Assembly: GCF_000737765.1 (NCBI RefSeq)
Contig: NZ_JPRI01000004.1
Span: forward strand, 1-64,000
Origin: Chryseobacterium vrystaatense
Lineage (GTDB): Bacteria > Bacteroidota > Bacteroidia > Flavobacteriales > Weeksellaceae
DNA length: 64,000 nt
Direction of reading: 5' to 3'
In this document: in pieces, positions 34,877-44,606 of the stretch
How positions within the stretch are numbered: the first letter of the stretch is position 1
Layout of the letters: every line of letters begins with the position of its first letter
Notes under the pieces: generated by a model
The model's input: the letters and a program-made list of their open reading frames with translations, nothing else
Database searches by the model: none
Told to the model about the DNA's origin: nothing
Position numbers and translations under genes: made by a program

Positions 34877-35902
34877 ATGAAAGAATTCAATACCAACAGT
34901 TTAGTAAGAGAAAATATATTAAAACTACAGCCTTATATCAGTTTCAGGGATCACAATGAGTTCAATGCTCCGGTATTGCTTGATGCTAATGAATGTCCGT
35001 TCGGGGAATTTAACAGATATCCGGATTCATCTCAGAAAAGGCTTAAAAATAAATTGGCAGCTTTTAAAGGAGTATCACCAGCACAGATCGCCATAGGAAA
35101 CGGAAGTGACGAACTGATTGATCTGATTGTTAAGATCTTCTGCGAGCCTAAAAAAGATGCCATTCTGATGATGAACCCCTCTTTTGCGATGTATGGTTTT
35201 TATGCAGCAGTCAATGAAAATGAAGTGTTAAAATTGGATTTGGATGAGAATTTTGAAATTGTAAAAGATGATTTTCTTAAAATTGCTCAGGAGCGTGATA
35301 TTAAAATTTTCTTTTTATGTTCTCCCAATAATCCAACCGGAAACAGTGTAGAAGATATAGAGTTTTTTATCCAAAATTTTAAAGGTATCGTTGTTATAGA
35401 TGAAGCTTATATTGAATTTTCTGGAAATAAGTCAGCTATTGAGCTTCTGAGCAAATATCCTAACCTTATTGTACTTCAGACTTTTTCAAAGGCCTGGGGA
35501 ACAGCGGGAGCAAGGGTTGGAACAGCCTATGCTTCGGAAGAAATCATTCGCTTTATCAATACCGTAAAGGCACCTTATAATGTGAATTCTCTAAGCCAGG
35601 AACTTGTCCTGAATATTTTGGACGATGAAAAAAGGCTTAAAGAAAATGTGCAAAATGTGTTACAGGAAAGAGCTTGGCTGGAAGATCAGTTTAAAACGAT
35701 TAAATGTATCGAAAAGGTATTTCCAACGGATGCCAATTTCTTTTTGATCAAAATGAAAGAGGGAAAAATGGTATATGAGAAAATGCTTGAAGAAGAAGTT
35801 TTGACCAGCCAGCGGTCGCCTGCCATTCAGGATTGTATCAGGATCAATGTGGGAAGCCGTGAAGAGAATGAAAAACTAATCAACGTTTTAAAAGAAATTT
35901 AA
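34877..35902 (+). CDS. hisC: Histidinol-phosphate aminotransferase
   Basis: 341 residues, PLP enzyme of fold type I. Visible: '[20 protein letters not shown]' (about 34-53), '[14 protein letters not shown]' (about 73-86), '[20 protein letters not shown]' (about 145-164), '[12 protein letters not shown]' (about 171-182) and the Schiff-base lysine in '[20 protein letters not shown]'. It makes L-histidinol phosphate from imidazole acetol phosphate. Four bases after hisD. Confidence 0.95.
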   Translation: MKEFNTNSLVRENILKLQPYISFRDHNEFNAPVLLDANECPFGEFNRYPDSSQKRLKNKLAAFKGVSPAQIAIGNGSDELIDLIVKIFCEPKKDAILMMNPSFAMYGFYAAVNENEVLKLDLDENFEIVKDDFLKIAQERDIKIFFLCSPNNPTGNSVEDIEFFIQNFKGIVVIDEAYIEFSGNKSAIELLSKYPNLIVLQTFSKAWGTAGARVGTAYASEEIIRFINTVKAPYNVNSLSQELVLNILDDEKRLKENVQNVLQERAWLEDQFKTIKCIEKVFPTDANFFLIKMKEGKMVYEKMLEEEVLTSQRSPAIQDCIRINVGSREENEKLINVLKEI

Positions 35903-35904
35903 TT

Positions 35905-36999
35905 ATGAAAAAGGTATTGTTCATAGATCGTGATGGCACGCTTATCACAGAACCGCCGGAAGATTTTCAGGTTGATTCGCTGGAAAAGCTTGAATTTTAT
36001 CCCAGAGTTTTTCAGAATCTTTCCAAAATTGCCCGGGAAATGGATTACGAGCTGGTGATGGTTACGAATCAGGATGGTTTGGGCACGGAAAGTTTTCCAT
36101 ATGAAGATTTTATAAAGCCTCATGAAAAAATGCTGAAAACATTCGAAAATGAAGGTGTAATGTTTAGTGATATTCTGATTGATAAGAGTTTTGAACATGA
36201 AAATCTTCCGACGAGAAAACCGGGAACTGGGATGCTTTCAAAATACATCTACGGCAGCTATGATCTTCAGAATTCGTATGTAATAGGAGATCGAAGTACA
36301 GATGTTCAACTTGCTAAAAACTTGGGAACTAAATCTATTTTCCTCAATGAAAACTTTAATGGAGAAGCTACGCTTAGTACAGACACTTGGGGAGAAATTT
36401 ATTCGTTTTTAAAACAGGAATCCAGAAAGGCAAAAGTGTCCAGAAAAACGAACGAGACAGAAATAGATATTGAAATAGATCTTAATGGAAAAGGAGTTTC
36501 CGAAATTTCGACCGGACTTCATTTTTTTGATCATATGTTAGATCAGATTTCAAGACACGGAAATTTAGATCTTAAAATCAAAGTGAATGGAGATTTGCAG
36601 GTAGACGAGCATCACACGGTTGAAGATACGGGAATTGCTTTGGGAGAAGCTTTCCTGAAAGCTTTGGGAAACAAGAAGGGCATAGAAAGATATGGTTTCC
36701 TGCTTCCGATGGATGACTGTCTGGCTCAAACTGCCATTGATTTTGGTGGAAGATCGTGGCTGGTTTGGGATGTTGATTTCAAAAGAGAAAAAATTGGAGA
36801 TGTTCCCACGGAAATGTTTGTTCACTTTTTTAAATCATTTACAGATTCTTCAAAATCCAATCTGAATATCAAAGCAGAAGGTGGAAATGAACACCACAAG
36901 ATAGAATCGGTGTTCAAAGCATTTGCAAAAGCACTTAAAATGGCAGTGAATCAATCTGATAATAATTATAATGTACCATCAACCAAAGGAAGTTTATAG
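35905..36999 (+). CDS. hisB: Bifunctional histidinol-phosphatase / imidazoleglycerol-phosphate dehydratase
   Basis: 364 residues, a fusion as in enterobacteria. N-terminal HAD phosphatase (about 1-165): '[20 protein letters not shown]' with the Asp-x-Asp pair, '[20 protein letters not shown]', and '[20 protein letters not shown]' with the acidic Mg site. C-terminal IGP dehydratase (about 175-364): '[20 protein letters not shown]', '[20 protein letters not shown]' with Mn-binding His residues, and '[20 protein letters not shown]'. It catalyses two separate steps of the pathway. Two bases after hisC. Confidence 0.96.
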   Translation: MKKVLFIDRDGTLITEPPEDFQVDSLEKLEFYPRVFQNLSKIAREMDYELVMVTNQDGLGTESFPYEDFIKPHEKMLKTFENEGVMFSDILIDKSFEHENLPTRKPGTGMLSKYIYGSYDLQNSYVIGDRSTDVQLAKNLGTKSIFLNENFNGEATLSTDTWGEIYSFLKQESRKAKVSRKTNETEIDIEIDLNGKGVSEISTGLHFFDHMLDQISRHGNLDLKIKVNGDLQVDEHHTVEDTGIALGEAFLKALGNKKGIERYGFLLPMDDCLAQTAIDFGGRSWLVWDVDFKREKIGDVPTEMFVHFFKSFTDSSKSNLNIKAEGGNEHHKIESVFKAFAKALKMAVNQSDNNYNVPSTKGSL

Positions 37000-37578
37000 A
37001 TGATTGCAATCATAAAATATAACGGAGGAAACGTGAGTTCGGTTCAGAATGCCCTGAGGCGGCTAAATATTGAATCAATAGTTACTGATGATCCAGAACT
37101 AATCCTCAAAGCAGATAAGGTCATTTTCCCCGGCGTAGGAGAAGCTTCATCCACGATGAAGGCATTGAAAGAAAAGGGCCTAAATCAGCTTATTCCTTCC
37201 TTAAAACAGCCTGTTCTGGGGATTTGTCTGGGAATGCAGCTGATGTGTGGTGATAATGAGGAAGGAGGTGTAAGGGGAATGGGAATTTTTGATGTTGATG
37301 TGAAACGATTTCCACCAAAAGATTTGGTTCCGCATATGGGTTGGAATACGATCTCACAACTTAAAAGTCCACTGTTTTCAGAGATTGAAGAGAATAGTGA
37401 TGTTTATTTTGTTCACAGTTATTGTTGCGGTCTGGCTGAGTCTACTGTTGCGGTATGTGATTATATCCGGCCTTTCAGCGCGGCATTGCAGAAAGATAAT
37501 TTTTTTGCAGTACAGTTTCACCCTGAAAAATCTGGATTGACGGGCAGCAGAATTTTAAACCACTTTATAAAACTGTAA
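37000..37578 (+). CDS. hisH: Imidazole glycerol phosphate synthase, glutamine amidotransferase subunit
   Basis: 192 residues, class I amidotransferase. 'VIFPGVGEASSTMKALKEKG' (about 44-63), nucleophile Cys in 'PVLGICLGMQLMCGDNEEGG' (about 74-93), and the His-Glu pair in 'FAVQFHPEKSGLTGSRILNH'. It supplies ammonia to HisF. The ATG directly follows the hisB stop. Confidence 0.96.
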   Translation: MIAIIKYNGGNVSSVQNALRRLNIESIVTDDPELILKADKVIFPGVGEASSTMKALKEKGLNQLIPSLKQPVLGICLGMQLMCGDNEEGGVRGMGIFDVDVKRFPPKDLVPHMGWNTISQLKSPLFSEIEENSDVYFVHSYCCGLAESTVAVCDYIRPFSAALQKDNFFAVQFHPEKSGLTGSRILNHFIKL

Positions 37579-38304
37579 ATGATGAAAATTATTCCAGCCA
37601 TAGATATTATAGACGGAAAATGTGTCCGCCTTTCAAAAGGAGATTATGCAACAAAAAAGATATACAGTGAAGATCCTGTAGAAACGGCTAAAGAATTTGA
37701 AAGTTATGGAATTCAGTTTCTGCATCTGGTAGACCTTGACGGAGCCCGTTCCAGACATATAGTCAATCATAAAGTTTTGGAAAGTATAGCGAGAGAAACT
37801 TCTCTTCACATAGATTTTGGAGGCGGATTAAAAACAGGAGGCGATATAGAAACAGCTTTTAATTCAGGGGCAAAGCAGATCACTTTGGGCAGTATTGCAG
37901 TACAGGATCCGGAATTCTGTATTGAAATGCTCGAAAAATATGGCAGTGAAAAGATCATTTTAGGTGCTGACTGTGACAACCGAAAGATAAAAACTTCAGG
38001 ATGGCTCGAAGAAAGCAGTCTGGATATCATCAGTTTTCTTTTGCAGTACCAGGAAAAAGGAGTCATACAGACCATATGTACGGACATTTCAAAAGATGGA
38101 ATGCTGCAAGGTCCCTCTACAGATCTATACAAAGAGATTCTTGAGAAAACAACGGTAAAACTTACAGCAAGCGGTGGTATTTCGTGCATGGAAGATGTAT
38201 TCAGAATGAAAGAGATCGGATGTTCGGGGACGATTATCGGGAAGGCTGTTTACGAAGGAAAGATAAGATTAAAACAACTTCAGCAATTTATAGGAAATGC
38301 TTAA
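37579..38304 (+). CDS. hisA: Phosphoribosylformimino-AICAR ribotide isomerase (HisA)
   Basis: 241 residues, TIM barrel. Catalytic Asp in '[20 protein letters not shown]' (about 2-21), '[20 protein letters not shown]' (about 46-65), phosphate loops '[20 protein letters not shown]' (about 77-96) and '[20 protein letters not shown]' (about 194-213), second Asp in '[15 protein letters not shown]'. Starts right after hisH at ATGATG; its end overlaps hisF by 8 bases. Confidence 0.96.
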   Translation: MMKIIPAIDIIDGKCVRLSKGDYATKKIYSEDPVETAKEFESYGIQFLHLVDLDGARSRHIVNHKVLESIARETSLHIDFGGGLKTGGDIETAFNSGAKQITLGSIAVQDPEFCIEMLEKYGSEKIILGADCDNRKIKTSGWLEESSLDIISFLLQYQEKGVIQTICTDISKDGMLQGPSTDLYKEILEKTTVKLTASGGISCMEDVFRMKEIGCSGTIIGKAVYEGKIRLKQLQQFIGNA

Positions 38305-39049
38305 AAAAAGAATTATTCCATGTCTGGATATTAAAAACGGAACAACGGTAAAAGGAGTTAATTTCGAAGGTTTACGGAATGCAGGCGACCCTGTTGAACT
38401 TGCGGTAAAATACGAGCAGGAAGGGGCTGATGAATTGGTTTTCCTTGATATTACAGCAACGGTAGAGGATCGGAAAACATTTGCAGGGTTGGTGAAAGAA
38501 ATTGCAGCGCAGCTCAGCATCCCGTTTACAGTAGGAGGAGGAATTTCTTCCATTGAAGATGTGAGAAGGCTTCTGGAAGCCGGTGCAGACAAGATCAGCA
38601 TCAATTCCTCTGCAGTTAAAAATCCGCAGCTGATCTATGAACTTTCGAAAGAGTTTGGGAGTCAGTGTATTGTTGTAGCTATTGATACAAGACTTACCGA
38701 TGGATCAGACCTTATTTATGTAAGAGGAGGAAGGCTGGCGACCGATTTAAATACTGTAGAGTGGGCAAAAGAAGCCGTGTCCTTAGGTGCAGGTGAAATT
38801 CTTTTGACTTCTATGGATGGTGATGGGACCAAAAATGGATTCGATATTCGAATTACAAAGCTGGTTTCCGACGCGGTAAACATTCCTGTGATTGCTTCAG
38901 GAGGTGCCGGAACTCCAGATGATTTTGTTAAAGTGTTTAATGAAACAAAAGCAACTGGAGCGTTAGCAGCCAGTATTTTCCATTTCAATGAAGTGCCGAT
39001 TCCGGAATTAAAACAACAGTTAAAAACTCAAAAAATTTCTATACGATGA
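38297..39049 (+). CDS. hisF: Imidazole glycerol phosphate synthase, cyclase subunit
   Basis: 250 residues, TIM barrel related to HisA. '[20 protein letters not shown]' with catalytic Asp11, '[20 protein letters not shown]' (about 48-67), '[20 protein letters not shown]' (about 79-98), second Asp in '[20 protein letters not shown]' and '[20 protein letters not shown]'. It works with HisH to release AICAR and imidazole glycerol phosphate. Overlaps hisA by 8 and hisI by 4 bases. Confidence 0.96.
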   Translation: MLKKRIIPCLDIKNGTTVKGVNFEGLRNAGDPVELAVKYEQEGADELVFLDITATVEDRKTFAGLVKEIAAQLSIPFTVGGGISSIEDVRRLLEAGADKISINSSAVKNPQLIYELSKEFGSQCIVVAIDTRLTDGSDLIYVRGGRLATDLNTVEWAKEAVSLGAGEILLTSMDGDGTKNGFDIRITKLVSDAVNIPVIASGGAGTPDDFVKVFNETKATGALAASIFHFNEVPIPELKQQLKTQKISIR

Positions 39050-39633
39050 AAATAGATTTTAATAAAAATAAGGGCCTTGTTCCGGTGATCATACAGGACA
39101 GCCGAACCTTCCAGGTTTTGATGCTGGGTTATATGAATGAAGAAGCTTTTGAAAAAACAGAAAAAGAAGGTGTCGTTACTTTTTTCAGCCGCTCCAAAAA
39201 CAGACTTTGGACCAAAGGTGAAGAGTCGGGTCATTTTCTTAAAGTTAAAAATATAAGCATCGACTGTGATCAGGACACGATCTTAATAAAGGCTGTTCCA
39301 ACAGATACAGTCTGCCATACCGGAAGTTTCAGCTGTTTCGGGGAAAAGAAAACGAAGGGTTTCCTGTATGAACTGGAAGCAAAAATAGGAGAAAGAATAG
39401 ACCACAAGGCTGAAGATTCATATACTTATTCTCTTTATCAGAGAGGGATCAATAAAATGGCTCAGAAAGTAGGTGAGGAGGCTGTAGAATTGGTTATTGA
39501 AGCTAAAGACAGCAATGATAATCTTTTCAAAAATGAAGCTGCTGATCTGCTTTACCATATTCTGATCCTGCTCAAAGCGAAGGGATTTACTTTAGAAGAT
39601 ATAGAAGGTGTTCTTAGGAACAGAGACAGATAA
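39046..39633 (+). CDS. hisIE: Bifunctional phosphoribosyl-AMP cyclohydrolase / phosphoribosyl-ATP pyrophosphatase
   Basis: 195 residues. The HisI domain (about 1-105) has '[20 protein letters not shown]', '[20 protein letters not shown]', '[20 protein letters not shown]' then HTG and a final Cys, which supply the Zn and Mg ligands. The HisE domain (about 110-195) has '[20 protein letters not shown]' and '[20 protein letters not shown]' with the Glu/Asp metal site. It does steps 2 and 3 of the pathway and closes the operon, followed by a terminator. Confidence 0.96.
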   Translation: MKIDFNKNKGLVPVIIQDSRTFQVLMLGYMNEEAFEKTEKEGVVTFFSRSKNRLWTKGEESGHFLKVKNISIDCDQDTILIKAVPTDTVCHTGSFSCFGEKKTKGFLYELEAKIGERIDHKAEDSYTYSLYQRGINKMAQKVGEEAVELVIEAKDSNDNLFKNEAADLLYHILILLKAKGFTLEDIEGVLRNRDR

Positions 39634-39723
39634 ATAGAGGCCTTAAAAAAAATCAAAGTTTTTTTAAGAATATTATATCAAAAATTAAAATAAAAAGCTT
39701 CAGTTGATTTTATTATAGCACAA

Positions 39724-39763
39724 AAAAAGGCAGGAAGTTATCAATCCTGCCTCTATTTTTTTA
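39724..39763 (+). terminator. Terminator of the his operon
   Basis: 7-bp GC-rich stem GGCAGGA at 39729-39735 with TCCTGCC at 39745-39751, followed by TCTATTTTTTT. It also faces the convergent M28 gene. Confidence 0.7.
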
Positions 39764-39775
39764 AATCTTATCGGA

Positions 39776-40966
39776 TTATTTTTCAATCAGAATTTTCCTC
39801 ACTGCAGTTTGTCCGTCGGCTTTTATTAAACCGATATAAGCTCCTGCAGGCAAAGCCGAAATACTGACTTTTGTTTCATTATCCTTTTTCAGAAGTACTT
39901 TTCCCGAAAGCTCAGTAATTTCAAAGCTGAAATCTTTGATACCTGTATCAGAAAGTTCAATATTGACTGTGTCTTTGGACGGATTAGGATAGATAGATAC
40001 GCTTTCAAGAGAATGAGTTGGAGAAGATTCTTCTTTGGTACCAAGGACGATAGAACTCGCAGAAGTGGCCACTGCAAAATGCTGAAGTGCTCCCACTGTT
40101 GCTTTTCCTATTTTGTAAATGTAAACTGGATCTGTATTCGCAAATGTATCATCGGAACTATGAGGATATCCGCTTCTTATTCTTTCAAAAAAACCGGTGA
40201 TCACTTCGCCCTTTCTTTCAAAAGGAATATAATCCGTATCTTCTGCAGGATCTACAGCGGTCTGAAGAGGAGAGTAGAGTGCCGTACAGTTTCTGAGTTG
40301 CTGTGTGACAGCTGCAGATGCTGCATTGTTACTTGTAGGTCCGGCCTGATCCTGATCACAGTAAACCGTATTATTGTTATTTCCCATAACACCACCTACC
40401 TGGTCCAGATTAAATACCAGTTTGATATCCAATACCCTTACCCCATTCTGGTAAGCTACATTGTTGACGTAGTGCTTGCTTCCTTCCAGTCCCTGCTCTT
40501 CGCCCGAGAAATGAATAAACTTTATAGAATACTCTGTAGGAACATTTCTTAAGATCCTTGCAGCTTCTAATATAATTGAAGTTCCACTACCGTTATCATT
40601 GACTCCCGGACCATAAATGCTGTCAAAATGCCCGCAAATGATCACATACTTATTAGGATAAACAGTTCCTGTTTTAGTGATCACCAAATTCTTTGAACTT
40701 GTATTCCCGAATGTAAAAGGATCCTCCACGATCTGGCTGGCAGAATATCCGTATGATATATACTTGTTCTTGATCCACGTAAGAGCATTGGCATTGTTTA
40801 GAGTTCCTGTAGTTTTTATCCCTAAATTGGAAAACTGCTGAAGGTTTGAGGTAATATTAGTTTGGGTAACCAGATTAGCCCTGTCCTGATAAGCCTGAAT
40901 AAAGCTCTGTCCTTTACTGCTGAATACAGCTAAAAAGACGGGCAGAATTGTGATTATTTTTTTCAT
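39776..40966 (-). CDS. Secreted M28 family metallopeptidase with T9SS sorting domain (copy 1)
   Basis: 396 residues. A signal peptide ends near 'SSKGQ' (about 16-20). The aminopeptidase fold carries the two-zinc site: His113 and Asp115 in 'VIICGHFDSIYGPGVNDNGS', Asp124 in the same stretch, Glu156-Glu157 in 'FIHFSGEEQGLEGSKHYVNN', Asp188 in 'LVFNLDQVGG', and the last His in 'GYPHSSDDTFANTDPVYIYK'. The C-terminus (about 318-396) is a type A T9SS sorting domain ('LESVSIYPNPSKDTVNIELS' to 'AVRKILIEK'). It likely releases N-terminal amino acids from peptides outside the cell. First of three tandem paralogues. Confidence 0.9.
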   Translation of the reverse strand: MKKIITILPVFLAVFSSKGQSFIQAYQDRANLVTQTNITSNLQQFSNLGIKTTGTLNNANALTWIKNKYISYGYSASQIVEDPFTFGNTSSKNLVITKTGTVYPNKYVIICGHFDSIYGPGVNDNGSGTSIILEAARILRNVPTEYSIKFIHFSGEEQGLEGSKHYVNNVAYQNGVRVLDIKLVFNLDQVGGVMGNNNNTVYCDQDQAGPTSNNAASAAVTQQLRNCTALYSPLQTAVDPAEDTDYIPFERKGEVITGFFERIRSGYPHSSDDTFANTDPVYIYKIGKATVGALQHFAVATSASSIVLGTKEESSPTHSLESVSIYPNPSKDTVNIELSDTGIKDFSFEITELSGKVLLKKDNETKVSISALPAGAYIGLIKADGQTAVRKILIEK

Positions 40967-41020
40967 TTTTATTGTAATATTTTGGTGATTGGTAAAAAAT
41001 GGTGACTTTATCAGCTCTAA

Positions 41021-42205
41021 TTATTTTTCGATAATAATCTTTCGTGTGATGCTTGTATTTCCTGCTTTTACAGTACAGAGATAAACTCCGTTGTCTAAAC
41101 GGGAAATGTTAATCTGAGCCTTATTTTCTTCCTTCAATACAGAAAGTCCTGCTAAATCAGTAATTTCAACCGTGAAGTTTTTTGTCGTTGAATCCGGAAG
41201 TTCAACAGTTAAAAAATCCTTAACCGGATTTGGATATATTTTTACGGATTCCAGAGTTACAGGTGGTATTTCTTTAGCGGCAGATCCAGCTGCGATGGTT
41301 GTAGATGCCGTTGCAAAATGCTGCATTGCACCTACCGCAGCTTTACCTACTTTAAACACGTAAACAGGATCTACATTGGCAAAGGTATCATTCACTGTAT
41401 GTTCATTATAGCTTCTTGTATATTCATAGAATCCCGTGATAACATATCCTTTTTGTTCAAAAGGCATATAATCGGATGAGTAGGCATTAGAAATGCTGGT
41501 CTGAAGAGGAGAGTATAAGGTAGTACATGTCGCAAGCTGTTGGGTAACAGTACTGGAAGCGGCATTGTTTCCTGACTGGCCCGCAGTATCTTTCTCGCAG
41601 ATAATCTTACTGTTGACATTCCCTAGCTTGCCACCTACCTGGTCAAGATTAAATACTAACTTGATATCCAGTTTTTTAACGCCACTTTGATATGCCACAT
41701 TATTAGCGTAATGAGAGCTGCCATATAAGCCCTGTTCTTCTCCCGAGAAATGAATAAACTTGATGGAATATTCTGTTGGAACATCTTTTAAAATTCTGGC
41801 TACTTCTAAAATAACAGAGGTTCCACTGCCATTATCACTTGTGCCGGGTCCGGTAATGGTGTCGTAATGGCCACAGATGATCACGTACTTATCAGGATAA
41901 AGAGTTCCTGTTTTGGTAATCACCAGATTCTTTGAACTGGTACTGCCAAAAGTGAAAGGATTTTCTACGATCTGGCTGGCCGAATAACCATAGGATGTAT
42001 ACTTATTTTTGATCCATGTGAGAGTATTGGCGTTATTTACAGAACCGGTAGTTTTGACCCCTAAATTCGAAAACTCCTGGAGGTTGGTGGTAATATTTGT
42101 CTGAGAGACAAGATCCGCCCTGTTTTTATAAGCCTGAATCAAAGTCTGGCCACTGAGACCACCGACGACTAATGCCGTGCATAAAAATGTAGTAAGTTTT
42201 TTCAT
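41021..42205 (-). CDS. Secreted M28 family metallopeptidase with T9SS sorting domain (copy 2)
   Basis: 394 residues from the ATG at 42205 (MKKLTTFLCTALVVGGLSGQ, a clean signal peptide); a longer in-frame ATG at 42241 would overlap copy 3. All zinc ligands are kept: 'YVIICGHYDTITGPGTSDNG', 'KFIHFSGEEQGLYGSSHYAN', 'LVFNLDQVGGKLG' and 'SYNEHTVNDTFANVDPVYVF'. The C-terminal sorting domain begins 'LESVKIYPNPVKDFLTVELP' and ends 'TRKIIIEK'. Closest to copy 1 over the first 200 residues. The three genes probably arose by local duplication. Confidence 0.9.
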   Translation of the reverse strand: MKKLTTFLCTALVVGGLSGQTLIQAYKNRADLVSQTNITTNLQEFSNLGVKTTGSVNNANTLTWIKNKYTSYGYSASQIVENPFTFGSTSSKNLVITKTGTLYPDKYVIICGHYDTITGPGTSDNGSGTSVILEVARILKDVPTEYSIKFIHFSGEEQGLYGSSHYANNVAYQSGVKKLDIKLVFNLDQVGGKLGNVNSKIICEKDTAGQSGNNAASSTVTQQLATCTTLYSPLQTSISNAYSSDYMPFEQKGYVITGFYEYTRSYNEHTVNDTFANVDPVYVFKVGKAAVGAMQHFATASTTIAAGSAAKEIPPVTLESVKIYPNPVKDFLTVELPDSTTKNFTVEITDLAGLSVLKEENKAQINISRLDNGVYLCTVKAGNTSITRKIIIEK

Positions 42206-42230
42206 ATTAAATGTATTTGGATTGGTGTGT

Positions 42231-43406
42231 TTACTTTTCAATAATGATCTTTCTTGTTACGCTATTTTTATCCGACTTTACAGTGATCAGATACGTTCCG
42301 TTTATAAGGCTGGAAGTATTCATATTCTTTTCATTCTCTGCATTTAGGAGTAGTCTTCCATTCATATCACTGATCTCTACTTTAAAGTTTTTCTGATCCT
42401 TTGGCAATTCAATGTTGATGATATCATGCGCGGGATTTGGATGTATTTTAATGTTTTCAAGAGGATTAATGGGATTAACTTCATCTGTTGCCAATAGTGT
42501 AGTGGAAGCTACGGCAAAATGCTGCAAAGCTCCAACAGCTGCTTTTCCTGTATTAAATACATAAACGGGATCTATATTGGCAAAAGTATCGTCTATGCTG
42601 TGTTCGTTATTGCTTCTCTCTGTCTCATAAAAGCCCGTAATAATGTCACCTCTGTTTTCAAAGGAAATATAATCCGAAGCATAAGCATTAGACATCGTTG
42701 GCTGAAGTGGAGAATATAATGTTGTACATGCAGCCAGTTGCTGGGTCATTGCCAGTGAGGCGGCATTATTTCCGGTTTGTCCGCTCTGATCGCTTTCACA
42801 GTTGATATTGGTATTTGCATTCCCTAATTGTCCGCCTACCTGATCGATGTTAAAAACAACTTTAAGATTGAGCTGACGGGCATTACTCTGAAAAACAACA
42901 TTGTTTACATAATGCTTACTCCCCAAAAGACCTTGCTCTTCTCCGGAAAAATGAATGAATTTTACTGAATATTCTGTCGGAACATCTTTTAGGATCCTTG
43001 CTGCTTCCAGTAAAATAGAAGTTCCGCTACCATTATCACTTACGCCTGGACCGACTACCGTGTCATAATGACCGCAGATAATTACATAGATGTTAGGATA
43101 GAGAGTTCCTGTTTTAGTTATAATTAAATTTTTTGAAGTAGAACCAGCATAAGTGAAGGTGTCTTCCGTAATCTGATTGGCATTGTATCCGAAAGACTGA
43201 TATTTTGCTTTAAGCCAGTTCAGCGCATTTTCATTTTCTACTGAACCTGTAGTTTTTACACCGAGGTTTTCAAATTCGTGAAGAATCGATGTAATATTTG
43301 CCTGAGAAACCTTATTTACTCTGGTCTGATAAGACTGTATAAAATTCTGGCCCTGAAGGCTGTAAGCTGATAAAGAAAGAAGTAGAATAGTCGTTATTTT
43401 TTTCAC
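42231..43406 (-). CDS. Secreted M28 family metallopeptidase with T9SS sorting domain (copy 3)
   Basis: 391 residues starting with GTG (complement of 43404-43406); the signal peptide 'MKKITTILLLSLSAYSLQGQ' begins exactly there and no ATG lies close, so the GTG is supported. Zinc site: 'YVIICGHYDTVVGPGVSDNG', 'KFIHFSGEEQGLLGSKHYVN', 'VVFNIDQVGGQLG' and 'NNEHSIDDTFANIDPVYVFN'. The sorting domain starts 'LENIKIHPNPAHDIINIELP'. Probably the first gene of the tandem set in the direction of transcription; 25 bases separate it from copy 2. Confidence 0.88.
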   Translation of the reverse strand: MKKITTILLLSLSAYSLQGQNFIQSYQTRVNKVSQANITSILHEFENLGVKTTGSVENENALNWLKAKYQSFGYNANQITEDTFTYAGSTSKNLIITKTGTLYPNIYVIICGHYDTVVGPGVSDNGSGTSILLEAARILKDVPTEYSVKFIHFSGEEQGLLGSKHYVNNVVFQSNARQLNLKVVFNIDQVGGQLGNANTNINCESDQSGQTGNNAASLAMTQQLAACTTLYSPLQPTMSNAYASDYISFENRGDIITGFYETERSNNEHSIDDTFANIDPVYVFNTGKAAVGALQHFAVASTTLLATDEVNPINPLENIKIHPNPAHDIINIELPKDQKNFKVEISDMNGRLLLNAENEKNMNTSSLINGTYLITVKSDKNSVTRKIIIEK

Positions 43407-43591
43407 TTTGAACTGAAATTTTATAGATTTAATAATTCAGCAAATGTAGATAATAAAAACCAATTTTATTTTATGGAAAAGGGAAATAATCTCTCATATC
43501 GTTCTGTTTTTTTTAATATCGTTAAAAACATGAAATTTAGCCTATCTCATGATAGTTTTAATGAAAAATAATAACAGGATGTGCGTTGTAT

Positions 43592-43624
43592 AACAAAAAA
43601 TCCCGGGCAAAGCCCGGGATTATA
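43592..43624 (-). terminator. Terminator of rpmI-rplT
   Basis: 9-bp perfect stem ATCCCGGGC at 43600-43608 with GCCCGGGAT at 43612-43620 and an AAA loop, followed by TTTTTT on the minus strand. One of the strongest hairpins in the window. Confidence 0.88.
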
Positions 43625-43645
43625 TTGATAACAAAAAATTCTACA

Positions 43646-43990
43646 TTATTTTACTTGATCTACAACTGCTTTGAAAGCTTCAGGGTGATTCATTGCTAAA
43701 TCAGCTAAAACTTTTCTGTTAAGCTCAACGTTGTTCTTTTTAAGAGCTCCCATAAATTGAGAGTAAGACATTCCATGCTCTCTTGCACCAGCGTTGATAC
43801 GCGTGATCCAAAGTGATCTGAAGTTTCTCTTTTTCTCTTTTCTTCCACGGTAAGCATATTGCATTGCTTTTTCTACCGCGTTTTTAGCTACAGTCCAAAC
43901 GTTCTTTCTTCTACCGAAAAAACCTTTAGCTTGCTTAATAATTTTCTTTCTGCGAGCTCTTGAAGCTACTGCATTTACTGATCTTGGCAT
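43646..43990 (-). CDS. rplT: 50S ribosomal protein L20
   Basis: 114 residues, full length. '[20 protein letters not shown]' then AKGFFGRR, '[20 protein letters not shown]' then WITRINA, and '[20 protein letters not shown]' then KVLADLA are the L20 hallmarks. It binds 23S rRNA early in 50S assembly and in several bacteria represses its own operon. It is separated from rpmI by about 170 bases that contain a perfect 12-bp inverted repeat. Confidence 0.98.
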   Translation of the reverse strand: MPRSVNAVASRARRKKIIKQAKGFFGRRKNVWTVAKNAVEKAMQYAYRGRKEKKRNFRSLWITRINAGAREHGMSYSQFMGALKKNNVELNRKVLADLAMNHPEAFKAVVDQVK

Positions 43991-44043
43991 AATTAAATTG
44001 TTTTTTTGAAAAGGGCGGAATTTTTTAATTTAGAATTAAAAGC

Positions 44044-44081
44044 TAATAATGAAAATTTTAAATATGATCTTTTCATTATTA
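44044..44081 (-). repeat. 12-bp perfect inverted repeat between rpmI and rplT
   Basis: TAATAATGAAAA at 44044-44055 and TTTTCATTATTA at 44070-44081 are exact reverse complements with a 14-base loop. It lies in the 172-base gap inside what should be a two-gene operon. AT-rich, without a T run, so not a normal terminator; it may be a regulatory hairpin in the mRNA. Confidence 0.5.
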
Positions 44082-44162
44082 ATTCACTTAGGGGCACCAT
44101 TTCAGGGTTAAATTGTTGAATTTGTTTTGAATTCTTATAAACCGAATATAGATTTATAAAAA

Positions 44163-44360
44163 CTACTTAATTGCTAATTGACGTAAAACACTTTTCGTGT
44201 CCACAGCAGAAACATAAGAAGTTTGCGTAAGATTTCTCTTCTGCTTAGTTTCTTTCTTAGTTAAGATGTGGCTTTTGAAAGCATTTTTTCTTTTAATCTT
44301 CCCTGTTCCGGTAAGTTTAAAACGCTTTTTAGCACCTGATTTCGTTTTTAATTTTGGCAT
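44163..44360 (-). CDS. rpmI: 50S ribosomal protein L35
   Basis: 65 residues, full length: '[20 protein letters not shown]' then [11 protein letters not shown], '[20 protein letters not shown]'. Normally it follows infC directly; here infC is about 9.9 kb upstream and a perfect -7 element (complement of 44436-44443, TATCTTTG) can start an independent rpmI-rplT transcript. Confidence 0.97.
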   Translation of the reverse strand: MPKLKTKSGAKKRFKLTGTGKIKRKNAFKSHILTKKETKQKRNLTQTSYVSAVDTKSVLRQLAIK

Positions 44361-44435
44361 TGTTCTGCTTTTTTATTGTTTTGTTATCAATATCTTGTCC
44401 TTGATTCCTCAGTAATACTTAGGAATTACAGTTGG

Positions 44436-44443
44436 CAAAGATA
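44436..44443 (-). promoter_or_regulatory. -7 promoter element for rpmI-rplT
   Basis: CAAAGATA is the complement of TATCTTTG, a perfect TAnnTTTG, 75 bases before the rpmI ATG. No TTG at the usual -33 distance. It fits the separation of rpmI-rplT from infC. Confidence 0.5.
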
Positions 44444-44542
44444 CAAAAAAAACATCAATCTTTTCCCTGCATAATTGATTTTATAATAATTGTCACATAG
44501 AGACTTAATATGTATCACAGTAAAGGTGCAAAGGGAAACCTT

Positions 44543-44592
44543 AAAAAAACAAAACTACAGATAAGACTATCTGCAGTTTTGTTTTTTAATAA
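44543..44592 (-). terminator. Terminator of the alpha/beta hydrolase gene
   Basis: A long A/T-flanked stem: AAAACAAAACT and CAGATA pair with TATCTG and AGTTTTGTTTT (one mismatch, AGAC loop, about 44546-44588). On the minus strand it runs into T-rich sequence. Confidence 0.65.
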
Positions 44593-44606
44593 AGAATCAA
44601 GAAATT

